DNA from: an uncultured Bacteroidales bacterium
Lineage (GTDB): Bacteria > Bacteroidota > Bacteroidia > Bacteroidales > FEN-979
Direction of reading: 5' to 3'
NCBI GenBank assembly: GCA_903916595.1
Contig: CAIWXI010000053.1
Span: forward strand, 1-39,485
Length of the DNA: 39,485 nucleotides
Below the pieces are notes generated by a model. That model was not told where the DNA came from and did not search any database. It saw only the letters and a list, made by a program, of their open reading frames with translations. A program made the translations under genes and the position numbers. Positions 1 to 8,600 of the stretch are shown piece after piece; position 1 is the first letter of the stretch, and each line of letters begins with the position of its first letter.

Positions 1-394
1 CTTTCCCTTGTTCATGCTGAATATTTTGCACAAAGGAAACCAAAATCAAATTCAAATCACCGCCGTCATAAAACCTTAGCAAACGAAGATACATCAAGAC
101 TTTCAAAGAACATTTAACAATTTATACGCAACGCTACTGTTATTTTTTAGTGAAAAATATATTTTATACCGATAAGGTTAATGTATTGATAATTTTATGA
201 AAATTATCACGCAGTTACGCGATAATGCGATACTTAATTTCGCAGGTGCAAAACCAGTTGCAATTTTAATTCGATGATCCCCGAAGGGTAGGAACACGGC
301 GAATTCCAAGGTAAATTGCTTTCAGGGGATGACTTCCGTCAAATACTCAGGCCTGGCCAAAAGAGGATCATGAGTTCAGTCAATTGTGGAGTTG
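1..394. other. AT-rich intergenic stretch at the left edge
   Basis: No convincing gene is visible here. On the minus strand an ATG at 13-15 opens a reading frame (MNKGK) that leaves the window after five codons; it could be the start of a leftward gene but cannot be judged. Positions 100-250 are clearly more AT-rich than the genes to the right. I see no good terminator or promoter; a near -7 box (TTCCTTTG, minus strand, 31-38) precedes the MNKGK start but has no correctly spaced -33 element. Confidence 0.4.
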
Positions 395-935
395 CTATAG
401 ATTACCGGGCTTTATCCCGATTACTTTTTTTCCGCCAGCCCAGATTAAATTCAGCTTGAACGACACATTGGAAGATATTTTAACCTGAGGTTCCTCCTTA
501 AGGTTCTTTCTTTTCTGACAATATAGTTTTATCAACCCATCCTTCCCATAAGGCAACTGGCTTATACCGAACTCGTCGGTCATCCTGATGTCCCATGTAA
601 GGGAACTATCAGGGACATCCGCCCTGATCCCAAAAACATATTCTATCAACACTGCAATCGGAGCCAGTCCGGTCCACCCAACAAAATCCTTTTTATTATT
701 GCCCTGGATTTTATCAGGAGCATAATTCAGGGGCATAATTCTCAAAAAGTGTTCCGGTCCGGTTGAATACTTCAACAACATTATTAAGGTGGTTCAGGGC
801 AATTTCATAAGCCAGGGAATCCCGGTGATAGTTTGTAAGACCACGCAGGACCATGTAATTTGTCTGGGCCCAGACAGAGCCCCGCCAATACCCTCCATTC
901 AGGGTTATAACCGGCCGGTAAGCGGGAAAGGTTAC
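395..935 (-). pseudogene. C-terminal fragment of a GH63/MGH1-like (alpha/alpha)6 glycosidase, frameshifted
   Basis: The minus strand from 935 encodes the family's barrel end: NGGYWRGSVWAQTNYMVLRG, then a stretch ending TGTLFENYAP. A frameshift follows, and reading resumes in another frame with NYAPDKIQGNNKKDFVGWTG, then LAPIAVLIEYVFGI and a beta-rich tail to the stop at 395. The order GGYWRGxxW, ENYAPxK, GWTGLAP is what I know from GH63 and mannosylglycerate-hydrolase-like clan GH-G enzymes, which hydrolyse alpha-glucosides or mannosides. Only about the last 180 residues remain; the N-terminal catalytic part is missing, and a stop lies just upstream of 935. The frameshift is explained by a 13-bp tandem duplication at 715-740. 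The family is fairly sure; the exact specificity is not. Confidence 0.72.
715..740. repeat. 13-bp tandem duplication causing the glycosidase frameshift
   Basis: Plus-strand 715-727 (caggagcataatt) and 728-740 (caggggcataatt) match at 12 of 13 bases. On the minus strand they encode NYAP twice, once in each of the two frames of the broken glycosidase. Removing 13 bp brings the codon phase of the upstream part (first bases at coordinates 2 mod 3) into register with the downstream part (1 mod 3). Confidence 0.85.
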
Positions 936-1337
936 AACTTAATAATTTGACAAGAAAGAAGGGAATTAACCTTACTATGCTGCGCCCATTGCCAGAAGGA
1001 TGCCGAGTCCTGCAATCTGACCCTGCATGGATGGTATATCCATGTATATCCTGCCATCGCTTACAAAGGCCCTGCCATCAACAGTGGCAGATGTCTCTTG
1101 AAATTCCTTGCAGCGCTGCTTTGGCTACTTATACCGATGCTGAAGCATCCTCAATTACTGAAATTTAACCGTTTCCATTAAAATCATATCCTTGAGGTCC
1201 GAAGTCATTCCTTGAAGCAGATCGCTTTAAAGTTCTTCCTTAATCAGGTGATAGTTCAGGATAGCTAGAGTATTTAAGAACCGAAGTTGCCGGACTAGGA
1301 TTCTAAAGGAAGCCGAAACGTTGATTTTCCCGCCCCC
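936..1337. other. Degenerate gap with possible coding remnants, no intact gene
   Basis: This 400-bp stretch has no intact gene. On the minus strand, about 1097 down to a stop at 975, one frame reads SATVDGRAFVSDGRIYMDIP and ends in a hydrophobic tail (about 40 codons). It resembles the beta-sandwich end of an alpha-glucosidase, but the match is too short to name. The region between 1100 and 1330 is closed by stops in all minus frames. It looks like decayed coding sequence rather than a regulatory region. Confidence 0.4.
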
Positions 1338-1595
1338 CTATTTAATAATTGCAATTTTCGAGCTCGCACTGATATTGTATTTCCCCGAAAAATTACCATA
1401 ATTCACTGCCAGTTCCAGCCTCTGTGAACTGTTCACAAAACAAACATTGCTCCCTACGGGCACAGAAGAATAACTCACCCCCATTGTGATAGTAAGACCG
1501 AAAGAAATACAATAGGCTGAAACGGCTTCATCGCAGGTTAGTTTGAATGTGAAAGGCTGATGGGAAAAAGAATGCGCAAAAATATGAAAATACAT
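1338..1595 (-). pseudogene. C-terminal remnant of a SAM hydroxide adenosyltransferase (SAM hydrolase)
   Basis: Residues 41-85 of this 85-codon frame read YSSVPVGSNVCFVNSSQRLE, then LAVNYGNFSGKYNISASSKI. The pattern YSDVPEGxxxxxFNSSGxLEIAxNxGNAxxxLG is the C-terminal beta-barrel of the DUF62 family (SAM hydroxide adenosyltransferase, related to fluorinase and chlorinase), which splits S-adenosylmethionine to adenosine and methionine. The N-terminal domain with the substrate pocket (about 180 residues) is missing, and residues 1-30 do not fit the family. I read it as a 5'-deleted pseudogene. The family assignment rests on one motif block and is moderately sure. A working protein is very unlikely. 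Confidence 0.55.
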
Positions 1596-1630
1596 TCAGT
1601 TTGTTCATATTTAAGCACGATAATCCCCGC

Positions 1631-2803
1631 TTATTCTGCGGCATCAAGGAACTCATCAGCATCCTCATAAGCTTCTGTCTTACGGCCTAAAAGCGGGAGG
1701 ATCTTGCCGGCTATCATGCCTAAAGAGAAAGCCAGGACTACGGTAATAACCATTCCGAGAAGCTGCTGTTTTATTTCGAGCCCTTTTACAATGGGCAAAG
1801 CGGCAAAACCCCCGATAAGGCCCGGGATCCCATGAAGGTTTGTAACCCCGCAGGTATCGATGATTTTCATCAGCTTTTGCTGCCTGGCCTGAATGACTGC
1901 AAAACCAAAGGTCGAGATGGCTCCGGCTACAACACCAATGATGATTGCTTCTGAATGGGTGGCATCAGCACAAGCCGATCCTATCGCTACACCTCCTGCC
2001 AGGGCAGCATTTGCGATGTCGGCAATGCTGATTTTCTTTCTTAGCGACACTGAGACCAGGTAGGTGGTAATAGTCGATCCGCAAAGTGCGAGGATTACGT
2101 TCACAACTGTAAGTGGCATCTGTTCGGGAGTCACAAGGGCAGCGCAAAAACTTGGCCAGAACACCCACAATATCATACTTCCAAGCATGGAATACCGGTC
2201 AGAGACTGCATCGCTTTCGATCGTTTTCTCAAATTCCTGCTTCGTGGTCATCGTAAGGGCAACACCAAGGCCGAAAATTGCGCCAAAAGCATGGATAACA
2301 ATGGATCCCCCGGTATCGACAACACTTCCTGCTCCAACAAGTCCAAATCCGCCTTCAAGCACCATCCATTCATTCAGCATGTAACATGGTACAAAAAGCA
2401 AACCCAGGAGAAGGTATTGCTGCATCTTTAAACGTCCGAGCACCGCACCTGCAGCGATCAGGAGACTGGCTGCGCAAAATTCGCTCAATATAAGTCTGCG
2501 GATGTCATTTTCATTAATGCCAGTCCCTTTGCTGCTGATCACCATGTACAGCGGCAGGGAAATACTGACAAGCAGAAAAGTGGCTGTAAGGGCCGAACGC
2601 CCGTATTTGCGCACAAATACCATGAGAAACCCGAACCCGACCAGTAGCATCGCCATGATGTGAATAGCCCGGTTATAATGCTGGTCGTCGGTGATTGCAG
2701 GTGCCAGTCCTGAAGTCAATGATTCAGTGGCATTCGAGAGTAAAGGCAAACTTGAGAGCAAAAGCATGCCTGCGATAAATCTGAGGAAAAATCTGGTTTT
2801 CAT
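1631..2803 (-). CDS. Rh-type Amt/Rh family ammonium (or CO2) channel
   Basis: A 390-residue membrane protein with an N-terminal signal sequence (residues 1-25, cleavage near SNA-TE) and about eleven hydrophobic segments. It has the Rhesus-type rather than AmtB-type signatures: DTGGSIVIHAFGAIFGL at 163-179 (Rh proteins have GGSxxIHxFGAYFGL), LWVFWPSF at 212-219, and DTCGVTNLHGIPGLIGG at 316-332. The twin pore histidines are H171 and H324, and the conserved Asp is D163. Rh proteins conduct NH3 and possibly CO2 across the inner membrane. No glnB/glnK lies next to it, whereas amtB genes usually have one. It sits alone among gene remnants but its frame is clean and of normal length, so it is probably functional. 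The acidic tail (EAYEDADEF) would be cytoplasmic. Confidence 0.88.
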   Translation of the reverse strand: MKTRFFLRFIAGMLLLSSLPLLSNATESLTSGLAPAITDDQHYNRAIHIMAMLLVGFGFLMVFVRKYGRSALTATFLLVSISLPLYMVISSKGTGINENDIRRLILSEFCAASLLIAAGAVLGRLKMQQYLLLGLLFVPCYMLNEWMVLEGGFGLVGAGSVVDTGGSIVIHAFGAIFGLGVALTMTTKQEFEKTIESDAVSDRYSMLGSMILWVFWPSFCAALVTPEQMPLTVVNVILALCGSTITTYLVSVSLRKKISIADIANAALAGGVAIGSACADATHSEAIIIGVVAGAISTFGFAVIQARQQKLMKIIDTCGVTNLHGIPGLIGGFAALPIVKGLEIKQQLLGMVITVVLAFSLGMIAGKILPLLGRKTEAYEDADEFLDAAE

Positions 2804-2862
2804 ATGAGTTGGTTTAGTTATATACGTAGTTTGTTCTAAGTGTTTTTCGCAGATTCAGGACG

Positions 2863-2870
2863 CAAATGTA
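2863..2870 (-). promoter_or_regulatory. Predicted -7 box upstream of the Rh channel
   Basis: The minus strand reads TACATTTG, a full match to the Bacteroidota -7 consensus TAnnTTTG, about 60 nt upstream of the ATG at 2803. The -33 element at the right spacing is weak (TGTT). Transcription would start near 2856. Confidence 0.45.
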
Positions 2871-2999
2871 TTGTTATTTTCCTAACAGCCGCATACACGC
2901 CGAAATTATCCGCTCACCGATTAGTTTCAGTCGTTTACCGAATTCGCTTAGTTCTCCGGCCACATTATGCTTACATTTATTTTCTCAAATTATATACCC

Positions 3000-3374
3000 A
3001 TGAAAACTAAACTCTATTCTCTCTTTATCGCACTAACGTGCCTTTTTACTCTAAACTCTTCTTCAGGCAAGGCCCAGATCTATGATCAGCTGCCGGCAAC
3101 CCTCTGACCGGAAGCTGGCATTCTGCCCAATCTTCACAATCTGTGCAGAGTGGGAATTATACAAACCCGCTTATCATTTCATTGATGCAGCAGGTCAAAG
3201 CCGATAGCCTGCGTACGATCATCCAGCACCTCCAGGACTATGGAACCCGCTACCCTCTTCACCCGAACCGTAAGCAGGTTGCAACCTGGCTTATGCAGAA
3301 ATTCATTTCCTATGGATATTCGGCAGCAGCGCCCCGGGTGAGGAATATCATATCGGAGGCCATCATGGAATCCA
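3000..3374 (+). pseudogene. N-terminal remnant of a secreted M28 aminopeptidase
   Basis: An ATG at 3000 opens a good signal peptide (MKTKLYSLFIALTCLF, then NSSSGKAQ) but the frame stops at 3107. After a frameshift near 3085-3105, reading continues with SLMQQVKADSLRTIIQHLQD and YGTRYPLHPNRKQVATWLMQ, the usual start of Bacteroidota M28 zinc peptidases. It breaks off at YGYSAA. Around 3337-3373 a scrambled trace of the zinc-binding motif remains: GEEYHIGGHH in one frame and SIVKRDN in another, together resembling EYxIGGHHDSI. The part between is deleted and everything after is lost. The minimum is two frameshifts plus an internal deletion, so this is a dead gene. Confidence 0.7.
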
Positions 3375-3827
3375 TTGTCAAGCGGGATAACCTTCAGCAA
3401 ATTAAAGTCAGTTTTCTTTACTGATGCCAGCACAGGTTATGCAGTGGGCAGTAATATAATTTTGAAAACCGTCAACGCTTGGACAACTTGGACTGCGTTA
3501 ACAAGTGGAACATCTTCTAATTTGTGGTCGGTTTACTTTCCAGATGCGGATACGGGTTATACGGTAGGCGATAATGGAACTATGTTAAGAACCATTAATG
3601 GCGGAGGCTTTCCTGTGGGATTGACTGATCTGGATTCAAAATCAAACACCATAAAAATTTACCCTAATCCTTCATCCACCGAGATTACCATTGAAACATC
3701 ATCTATCTCAACTCAAAACCATCTAAGTATAATGAGCCTCAGTGGTCAGCAACTCTTCACACGTCAAATTACTGAATCCAAAACGGTTGCAACATTGAAT
3801 CCCCTCTCAGGAAACGATAATCAGTAA
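3375..3827 (+). pseudogene. Ycf48-like repeat plus T9SS sorting-tail fragment fused to the M28 remnant
   Basis: This frame starts inside the end of the M28 remnant. It encodes two Ycf48-like propeller repeats (LKSVFFTDASTGYAVG...ILKT and LWSVYFPDADTGYTVGDNGT...LRTINGG), then a type A T9SS C-terminal domain: IKIYPNPSSTEITIE, LSIMSLSGQQLF. The domain should end in a SGxYxxxI...K strand but instead runs into SGNDNQ and a stop. The repeats resemble those of the intact 14-repeat protein at 34223-36292, which has a similar exported architecture. There is no signal peptide of its own. It looks like the 3' end of a Ycf48/T9SS gene joined to peptidase debris at about 3370-3376. Confidence 0.68.
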
Positions 3828-3908
3828 GTTCACCGACTCCCAACCTGCATTCATCGGGTTTTACCCACTGCCAGCCGAAAACCGCTGTTCCACACCTGCG
3901 ATCCGGCA

Positions 3909-3916
3909 TATCTTTG
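3909..3916 (+). promoter_or_regulatory. Predicted -7 box for the LAP-repeat gene
   Basis: TATCTTTG matches the Bacteroidota -7 consensus fully and lies 28 nt upstream of the ATG at 3944. TGTT at 3886-3889 sits 19 bp upstream, a partial match to the TTTG -33 box. Transcription would start near 3923. Confidence 0.55.
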
Positions 3917-3943
3917 CTTCATCAACATCAAACTATAAGCAAA

Positions 3944-4240
3944 ATGAAAGCAACAACAATTATAATCGCAGCAGTTCTGACACTCACAGCAAATGTACTT
4001 TTCGCAAGCAATGACAATATATCAGTGCCGGTTGCAAATGCAGCTACTACTGTATCGATGACGAGTCTTGCTCCGACAGTTCCATGCGAAGCTGACTTCG
4101 ACGATGCTTCATTAACTGTTGACGTTGCTTACCTCGCACCCAGCAATCCCACTGAGGCTTCGTTTGATGAAATGTCCTGTGAAATGATTTCAAGCCTGAA
4201 CTTAGCTCCTGTTATTCCTGCCGAAGCCGATTTCGAATAA
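3944..4240 (+). CDS. Small secreted protein with three LAPxxPxEAxF repeats
   Basis: A 98-residue protein. Residues 1-21 (MKATTIIIAAVLTLTANVLFA) are a clear signal peptide. The mature part is about 77 residues, acidic, with three copies of one motif: LAPTVPCEADF (42-52), LAPSNPTEASF (64-74) and LAPVIPAEADF (87-97), spaced 22-23 residues apart. The last copy is practically the C-terminus. Two cysteines (C49, C79) could pair. The start at 3944 is chosen over an upstream in-frame start because the signal peptide begins there and a -7 box lies 28 nt upstream. It has its own promoter and terminator, so it is a single-gene unit. I do not know a function; I faintly recall similar short repeat proteins in other Bacteroidota. 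It is the only small intact gene in a stretch of pseudogenes. Confidence 0.75.
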   Translation: MKATTIIIAAVLTLTANVLFASNDNISVPVANAATTVSMTSLAPTVPCEADFDDASLTVDVAYLAPSNPTEASFDEMSCEMISSLNLAPVIPAEADFE

Positions 4241-4267
4241 CCTCAACATTTCTTCCGCTTAATATAT

Positions 4268-4298
4268 GAAGCTGCCTCAAAAGGGTGGCTTCTTTCAT
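4268..4298 (+). terminator. Intrinsic terminator after the LAP-repeat gene
   Basis: The stem GAAGCTGCC (4268-4276) pairs with GGTGGCTTC (4284-4292) through seven Watson-Crick and two G-T pairs across a 7-nt loop, followed by a short T-rich run. It lies 28 bp after the stop codon. Confidence 0.6.
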
Positions 4299-4381
4299 TT
4301 CAGGAGAATTAGCAAATGAGACAAAATATTTATCAGTGCCAAATTAAGCTAAATGTTGAGGCAAGGCCTCTTTCAGATTTT

Positions 4382-5317
4382 TCAATAAATCGGGTTCGGA
4401 ATTTTCTGATAGGTTGGACGTAATGGAGGTTTTTCCCCAAAGTAAGTTGGCGGAACAAAGTGGATCCATAGTTCCATGGTTTTCATATCCATTATTACAG
4501 ACTGCATTGTTGTATAAGCCTTCGAAAATCCCGGTAAGCTGGCACCGGCAACCAATGCAGGTATAGGATAGGTTGAATCCGACAATTGCTGCATTTCGGA
4601 TGTGAAAATCGCTCCCTCAGTCATTTTACCGCTGCTATTATCTCCCGGATATCCTGTAATGGATTTCAGCATTTCAATATCAACACGCTGGCCTGAAGTA
4701 ACGCCCGCATATTTGTTTCTGAAAGAGGTCCAGCGTGTTGTGTTTTCAAGGTTGTTTTTATCCCAGGAATTGTTCGGCAGGCGAAAATCGTTAACAGCTG
4801 CAAAAATACCGGGAATACCCCAGGTTTGAGCCTGAGTTAAACTGTCGTTCAGCAAGGATGACTCTGTTCTGAAACTGCGATTTCCCGGGGCTCCGTCATC
4901 TTTTCTATTGTTTACCTGATTTTCTACGACGCCTGCAGTTGCCGGATCGGCTAACAAAATCGAATGATTGTACAAATAGAGTTTCTTCGTATCCTTCATA
5001 TAATCAGATATCTGAGCAAGGGTCGAAAAATTCTCGAAAGCATAACGCAGGTCAAAAAATAAGGAACGTCTGTTTGAAAGATCTGTTGGATAAGGGGCGC
5101 CTGTTGTTGCGTTGATCACCGCACCGAAAAGATGATGCTGGTTGAACAAAGTAAGGCCGTTTAACTGCCCCAGAGGACCGAGATTCGTCATTGTCTTGCC
5201 GCCGTTCTTATACGTGGTAATTGCGTGCAGATAAGCAATGCCATAACGCGCCATACTGAGCCAGTCCCAGTTTCTCGTAGGCTTTGGTCGTTTCCATGAT
5301 GGTTGTATTTTGGTCAC
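4382..5317 (-). pseudogene. C45-like (penicillin acyltransferase-type) amidohydrolase lacking its N-terminus
   Basis: A 311-codon frame starting at GTG. The body resembles the acyl-CoA:6-APA acyltransferase/C45 autoproteolytic hydrolases: GQLNGLTLFN, then FDLRYAFENFSTLAQISDYM, LLADPATAGVVENQ, RWTSFRNKYAG, and TMQSVIMDMKTMELWIHFVP near the end. These enzymes cleave or transfer linear amides using an N-terminal cysteine freed by self-cleavage. No such cysteine exists here; there is none in the frame at all, and no signal peptide. A second frame beginning METTKAYEKLGLAQYG overlaps the first codons, which suggests a further frameshift at the 5' end. I infer a 5'-truncated pseudogene. The alternative, a distant homologue that never used Cys, cannot be excluded. 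The family call is tentative. Confidence 0.45.
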
Positions 5318-5378
5318 TGAATTTGGATGCCCTAATCAAATATACAAAAGCTTTCGGGACGAGTCAACAAAATATGAC

Positions 5379-5420
5379 AAAAAAAGAAAATGCCTGTATC
5401 TACAAGAAATACAGGCATTT
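5379..5420 (-). terminator. Strong intrinsic terminator of tRNA-Gln
   Basis: A perfect 12-bp inverted repeat, AAATGCCTGTAT (5388-5399) and ATACAGGCATTT (5409-5420), with a 9-nt loop. Read on the minus strand it is followed by a T-rich run (complement of 5379-5387). It lies 14 bp past the 3' end of the tRNA. Confidence 0.85.
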
Positions 5421-5434
5421 AGCTATTGTTTGAG

Positions 5435-5505
5435 TTGTCCCACCAGGATTCGAACCTAGACCAAGAGAACCAAAATCTCTAGTGCTGCCATTACACCATG
5501 GGACA
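5435..5505 (-). tRNA. tRNA-Gln (anticodon UUG)
   Basis: The minus strand folds as a cloverleaf of 71 nt. The acceptor arm TGTCCCA pairs with TGGGACA, followed by discriminator A. The anticodon stem AGAGA/TCTCT encloses the loop TTTTGGT, giving UUG. The T arm contains GGTTCGAATCC. The D loop carries GGTGTAATGG. No CCA is encoded; the genome continues CTCA. The gene decodes CAA (and CAG by wobble). Confidence 0.95.
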
Positions 5506-5506
5506 G

Positions 5507-5562
5507 TTGAATTTCGAATAACGAATATTGAATGTTGAATTTCGAATCACCAACTCACAATT
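5507..5562. repeat. Degenerate heptamer array between tRNA-Gln and the DUF2723 gene
   Basis: Eight 7-bp units in exact phase: TTGAATT, TCGAATA, ACGAATA, TTGAATG, TTGAATT, TCGAATC, ACCAACT, CACAATT. A trace of the period continues to about 5578. The array starts one base from the 5' end of the tRNA, so the tRNA promoter must lie inside it. No protein is encoded. Confidence 0.7.
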
Positions 5563-5628
5563 TCACAATTTCACTATCTGAAAATCGGGTGCAAAAGTAG
5601 CAATTTTTTATCATTAGGGCAATTTTTG

Positions 5629-5636
5629 TACCTTCG
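5629..5636 (+). promoter_or_regulatory. Predicted -7 box of the DUF2723 gene
   Basis: TACCTTCG differs by one base from the TAnnTTTG consensus and sits in the familiar context TTTTTGTACCTTCGCAG, 23 nt upstream of the ATG at 5659. It argues for that start and against the in-frame start at 5626, which would lie upstream of the transcription start. Confidence 0.55.
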
Positions 5637-5658
5637 CAGCCCATTCAACTTTTATTAC

Positions 5659-8600
5659 ATGAATAAATACCAGAGACTGAACACTATCATTGGCTGGATT
5701 ACCTTCGTTATTGCAGCAGTTGTGTTTTTGCTTACCATAGAACCTACTGCCAGCTGGTGGGATCCGGGTGAATTTATTTCAACAACCTATAAGCTCCAAA
5801 TCGGCCATCCGCCGGGAGCACCCACATTACAGCTGATCGGCAGGATCTTCTCATTGTTTTCCTTCGGGGATGTCTCTAAAGTGGCCATGATGATGAATGC
5901 CATGTCGGCTTTATGCAGCGCATTTACCATTCTTTTCCTGTTTTGGGTGATCACCATGTTTGCACGCAAAATCGTTGCTGCTGACGGTGAAATGACCAAC
6001 AGCCGCATGTGGACCATCTTTGCGGCCGGTTTCGTAGGTGCTATGACATTCACCTTTACCGATTCTTTCTGGTTTTCGGCCGTGGAAGGTGAAGTCTATG
6101 CCATGTCGGCCATGTTCACATCGCTGGTATTCTGGACCATCATGAAATGGGAATCGGTAGCTGACCAGAAACATGCCTCACGCTGGATTATTTTTATTGC
6201 ATTAATGATTGGTTTTGCTATCGGTGTTCATCTGCTGAACCTGCTTACCATCCCTGCTTTGGCTTATGTTATTTATTTCAAAAAATACAAACCCACCCGG
6301 AATGGCATGCTGCTGACTTTTCTTATTTCGGTAGTCATACTTTCCTTCATCATGTATTTCGTGATCCCCTGGCTCCCTAACCTGGCCGGAAAATTGGAGA
6401 TCCTGTTTGTGAACTCCTTCGGATTACCTTTCCAGAGTGGTACCATATTCTATTTTGCTCTTCTTGTCGGTCTTATCGTATGGGGCCTTTATTATACTCG
6501 CAAGATTAACCGCCCGCTTATCAATACCATTATTCTTTCTTTTGCATTCCTGCTGATTGGCTATTCAACCTTCCTGGTACTGGTAATCCGGGCCAACGCC
6601 GATACTCCCATCAACGAGAATGACCCGAAAGACATTGTGAGTCTGGTTTCCTATCTTAACCGCGAACAATACGGAACATGGCCTGTCTTTTACGGACAAT
6701 ATTACAATGCTCCGATTGTCGGGTATGAAGATGGCAGTCCGGTGTATGCCCATGATTCAGCAACACACAAATATGTTATTGTGGATGACCGTAAAGGAAC
6801 AATCCCTGTTTATGATTCACGTTTCATGACTATTTTTCCAAGGATATGGAGCCGTGAATCGGACCGCAAGGGAACTCTCGATTTTTATAAAAAATGGGGA
6901 GGCGAGGGTGTTCCAATCACGATCACTGATGAGGATGGCAAATCACAAACTCTGAACAAACCTACCTTCTCTGATAATCTGAAATATTTCTTTACTTACC
7001 AGGTAGGCTGGATGTACCTGAGGTATTTCCTCTGGAATTTCTCTGGACGGCAAAACGATGTGCAGGGCTTCGGAGGAGTTGAAGACGGGAACTGGATCAC
7101 GGGCATTCCGTTTCTCGACAAATTGAGGCTTGGCCACGATCAGTTGAATCTGCCCGACAGCAAAAAGAACTGGGGAACAAACAAATACTATCTGCTCCCT
7201 CTCATACTTGGTCTTATAGGCTTTTTCTTCCAGGCCAAAAAGGAAAGCAGGGGAGCTATTGTAATTGCTATGCTTTTCCTGATGACCGGACTGGCTATCG
7301 TGGTGTACCTGAATCAGAAACCTTTTGAACCCCGTGAACGTGATTATTCCTATTGCGGATCTACGTACGCTTTTGCTATATGGATTGGCCTTGGCGTGAT
7401 TTACCTGGTACAGCTGGCTCAGAAATACCTGAAAAAAGAATATCTGTCGGTTATCCTTGTCTTTGCCTTCTGTTTCCTGCTTGTTCCGGCGAACATGGCC
7501 AAGGAGAACTGGAATGACCACGATCGCAGCGGCAAATACTCTTGTCGTGATTTTGCAGCTAACTATCTGAATTCCTGTGATCCCCAGGGGGTTCTCATCA
7601 CCAATGGCGATAATGATACTTTCCCTTTATGGTATGATCAGGAAGTTGAGGGAATACGTACCGATGTGAGGGTTGTTAATTATATGTTAGCCTCCGGCGG
7701 ATGGTATATCGACCAGCTTTATCAGAAGATATATGAATCGAATCCTCTTCCGTTTACCTTAAACCGGAAAGCATACGGTGCTGGCAAAAATGACATCATA
7801 CCTTTCTATGATATCGGCGTTAAAGGATATGTAAATCTGAAGGATGTAATCGACTTTATCAAAAGCGATGATCCACAGACGTTTCTTACCCTGCAGAACG
7901 GGGAAAAACTCAAATATATCCCCTCCAGGAATGTGAAGATAGCGGTAGATAAGGAAGCCTGCATAAGAAACGGCATCGTTCCACTTCACCTGAAAGATAA
8001 AATGGTCGATACTATTTTCTGGACCATCCGGGGAAATCAGCTGTACAAAAATGATATTATGCTGCTTGATTTTGTTGCTACAAATAACTGGACCCGGCCT
8101 CTGTACTTCGCATCTCCAAGCAGTGTGAGCCATGTTTTTAACGTCGAAAAATATTGCAGCGTTACAGGCTTTGTTTACAAGTTCATGCCTGTACTGGCCG
8201 ATTCAATCGATTATATACAGGGCATGGGGGGCATTGATGCCCTCACATCATACGATATCCTGATGAACAAATGCAAATGGGGTAATCTCAGCGATCCCGA
8301 TGTGTATATCGATCCGGAAAGTCTGAACAATTCGGTGCGACCCAAAACGAATGCCATGCGGGTTGCCCAGTCGCTGGTGTATATGAATCGTAAGAAAGAA
8401 GCGGTTATGCTTCTGAACTCTTATCTGAATAATTTCCCCGATTCCAAAATCGCGTATGATATGTATATGCTTCCTTTTGCCGAGGTGTATTACAGGGCCG
8501 GGGATACCCTGAAAGCCAACGAAATCATGAAAAGGGTTTCACAGATCCTTACCCAGAACATCGATTATTATATGTCGTATGATCCGGCTTACCGTCAGTA

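Noticed and set aside
947-1168. Plus-strand 73-codon frame
   Set aside because: Its sequence is not protein-like, and the minus strand shows a better coding remnant in the same place.
5318-5520. Attachment site at tRNA-Gln
   Set aside because: The decayed zone ends here, but I found neither a repeated tRNA end at the other side nor an integrase.
5626-5658. Upstream start of the DUF2723 gene
   Set aside because: It lies within the predicted -7 box, so it would not be transcribed.
6943-7521. Minus-strand 192-codon frame inside the DUF2723 gene
   Set aside because: Shadow of the well-supported gene on the plus strand, with no recognisable domain.
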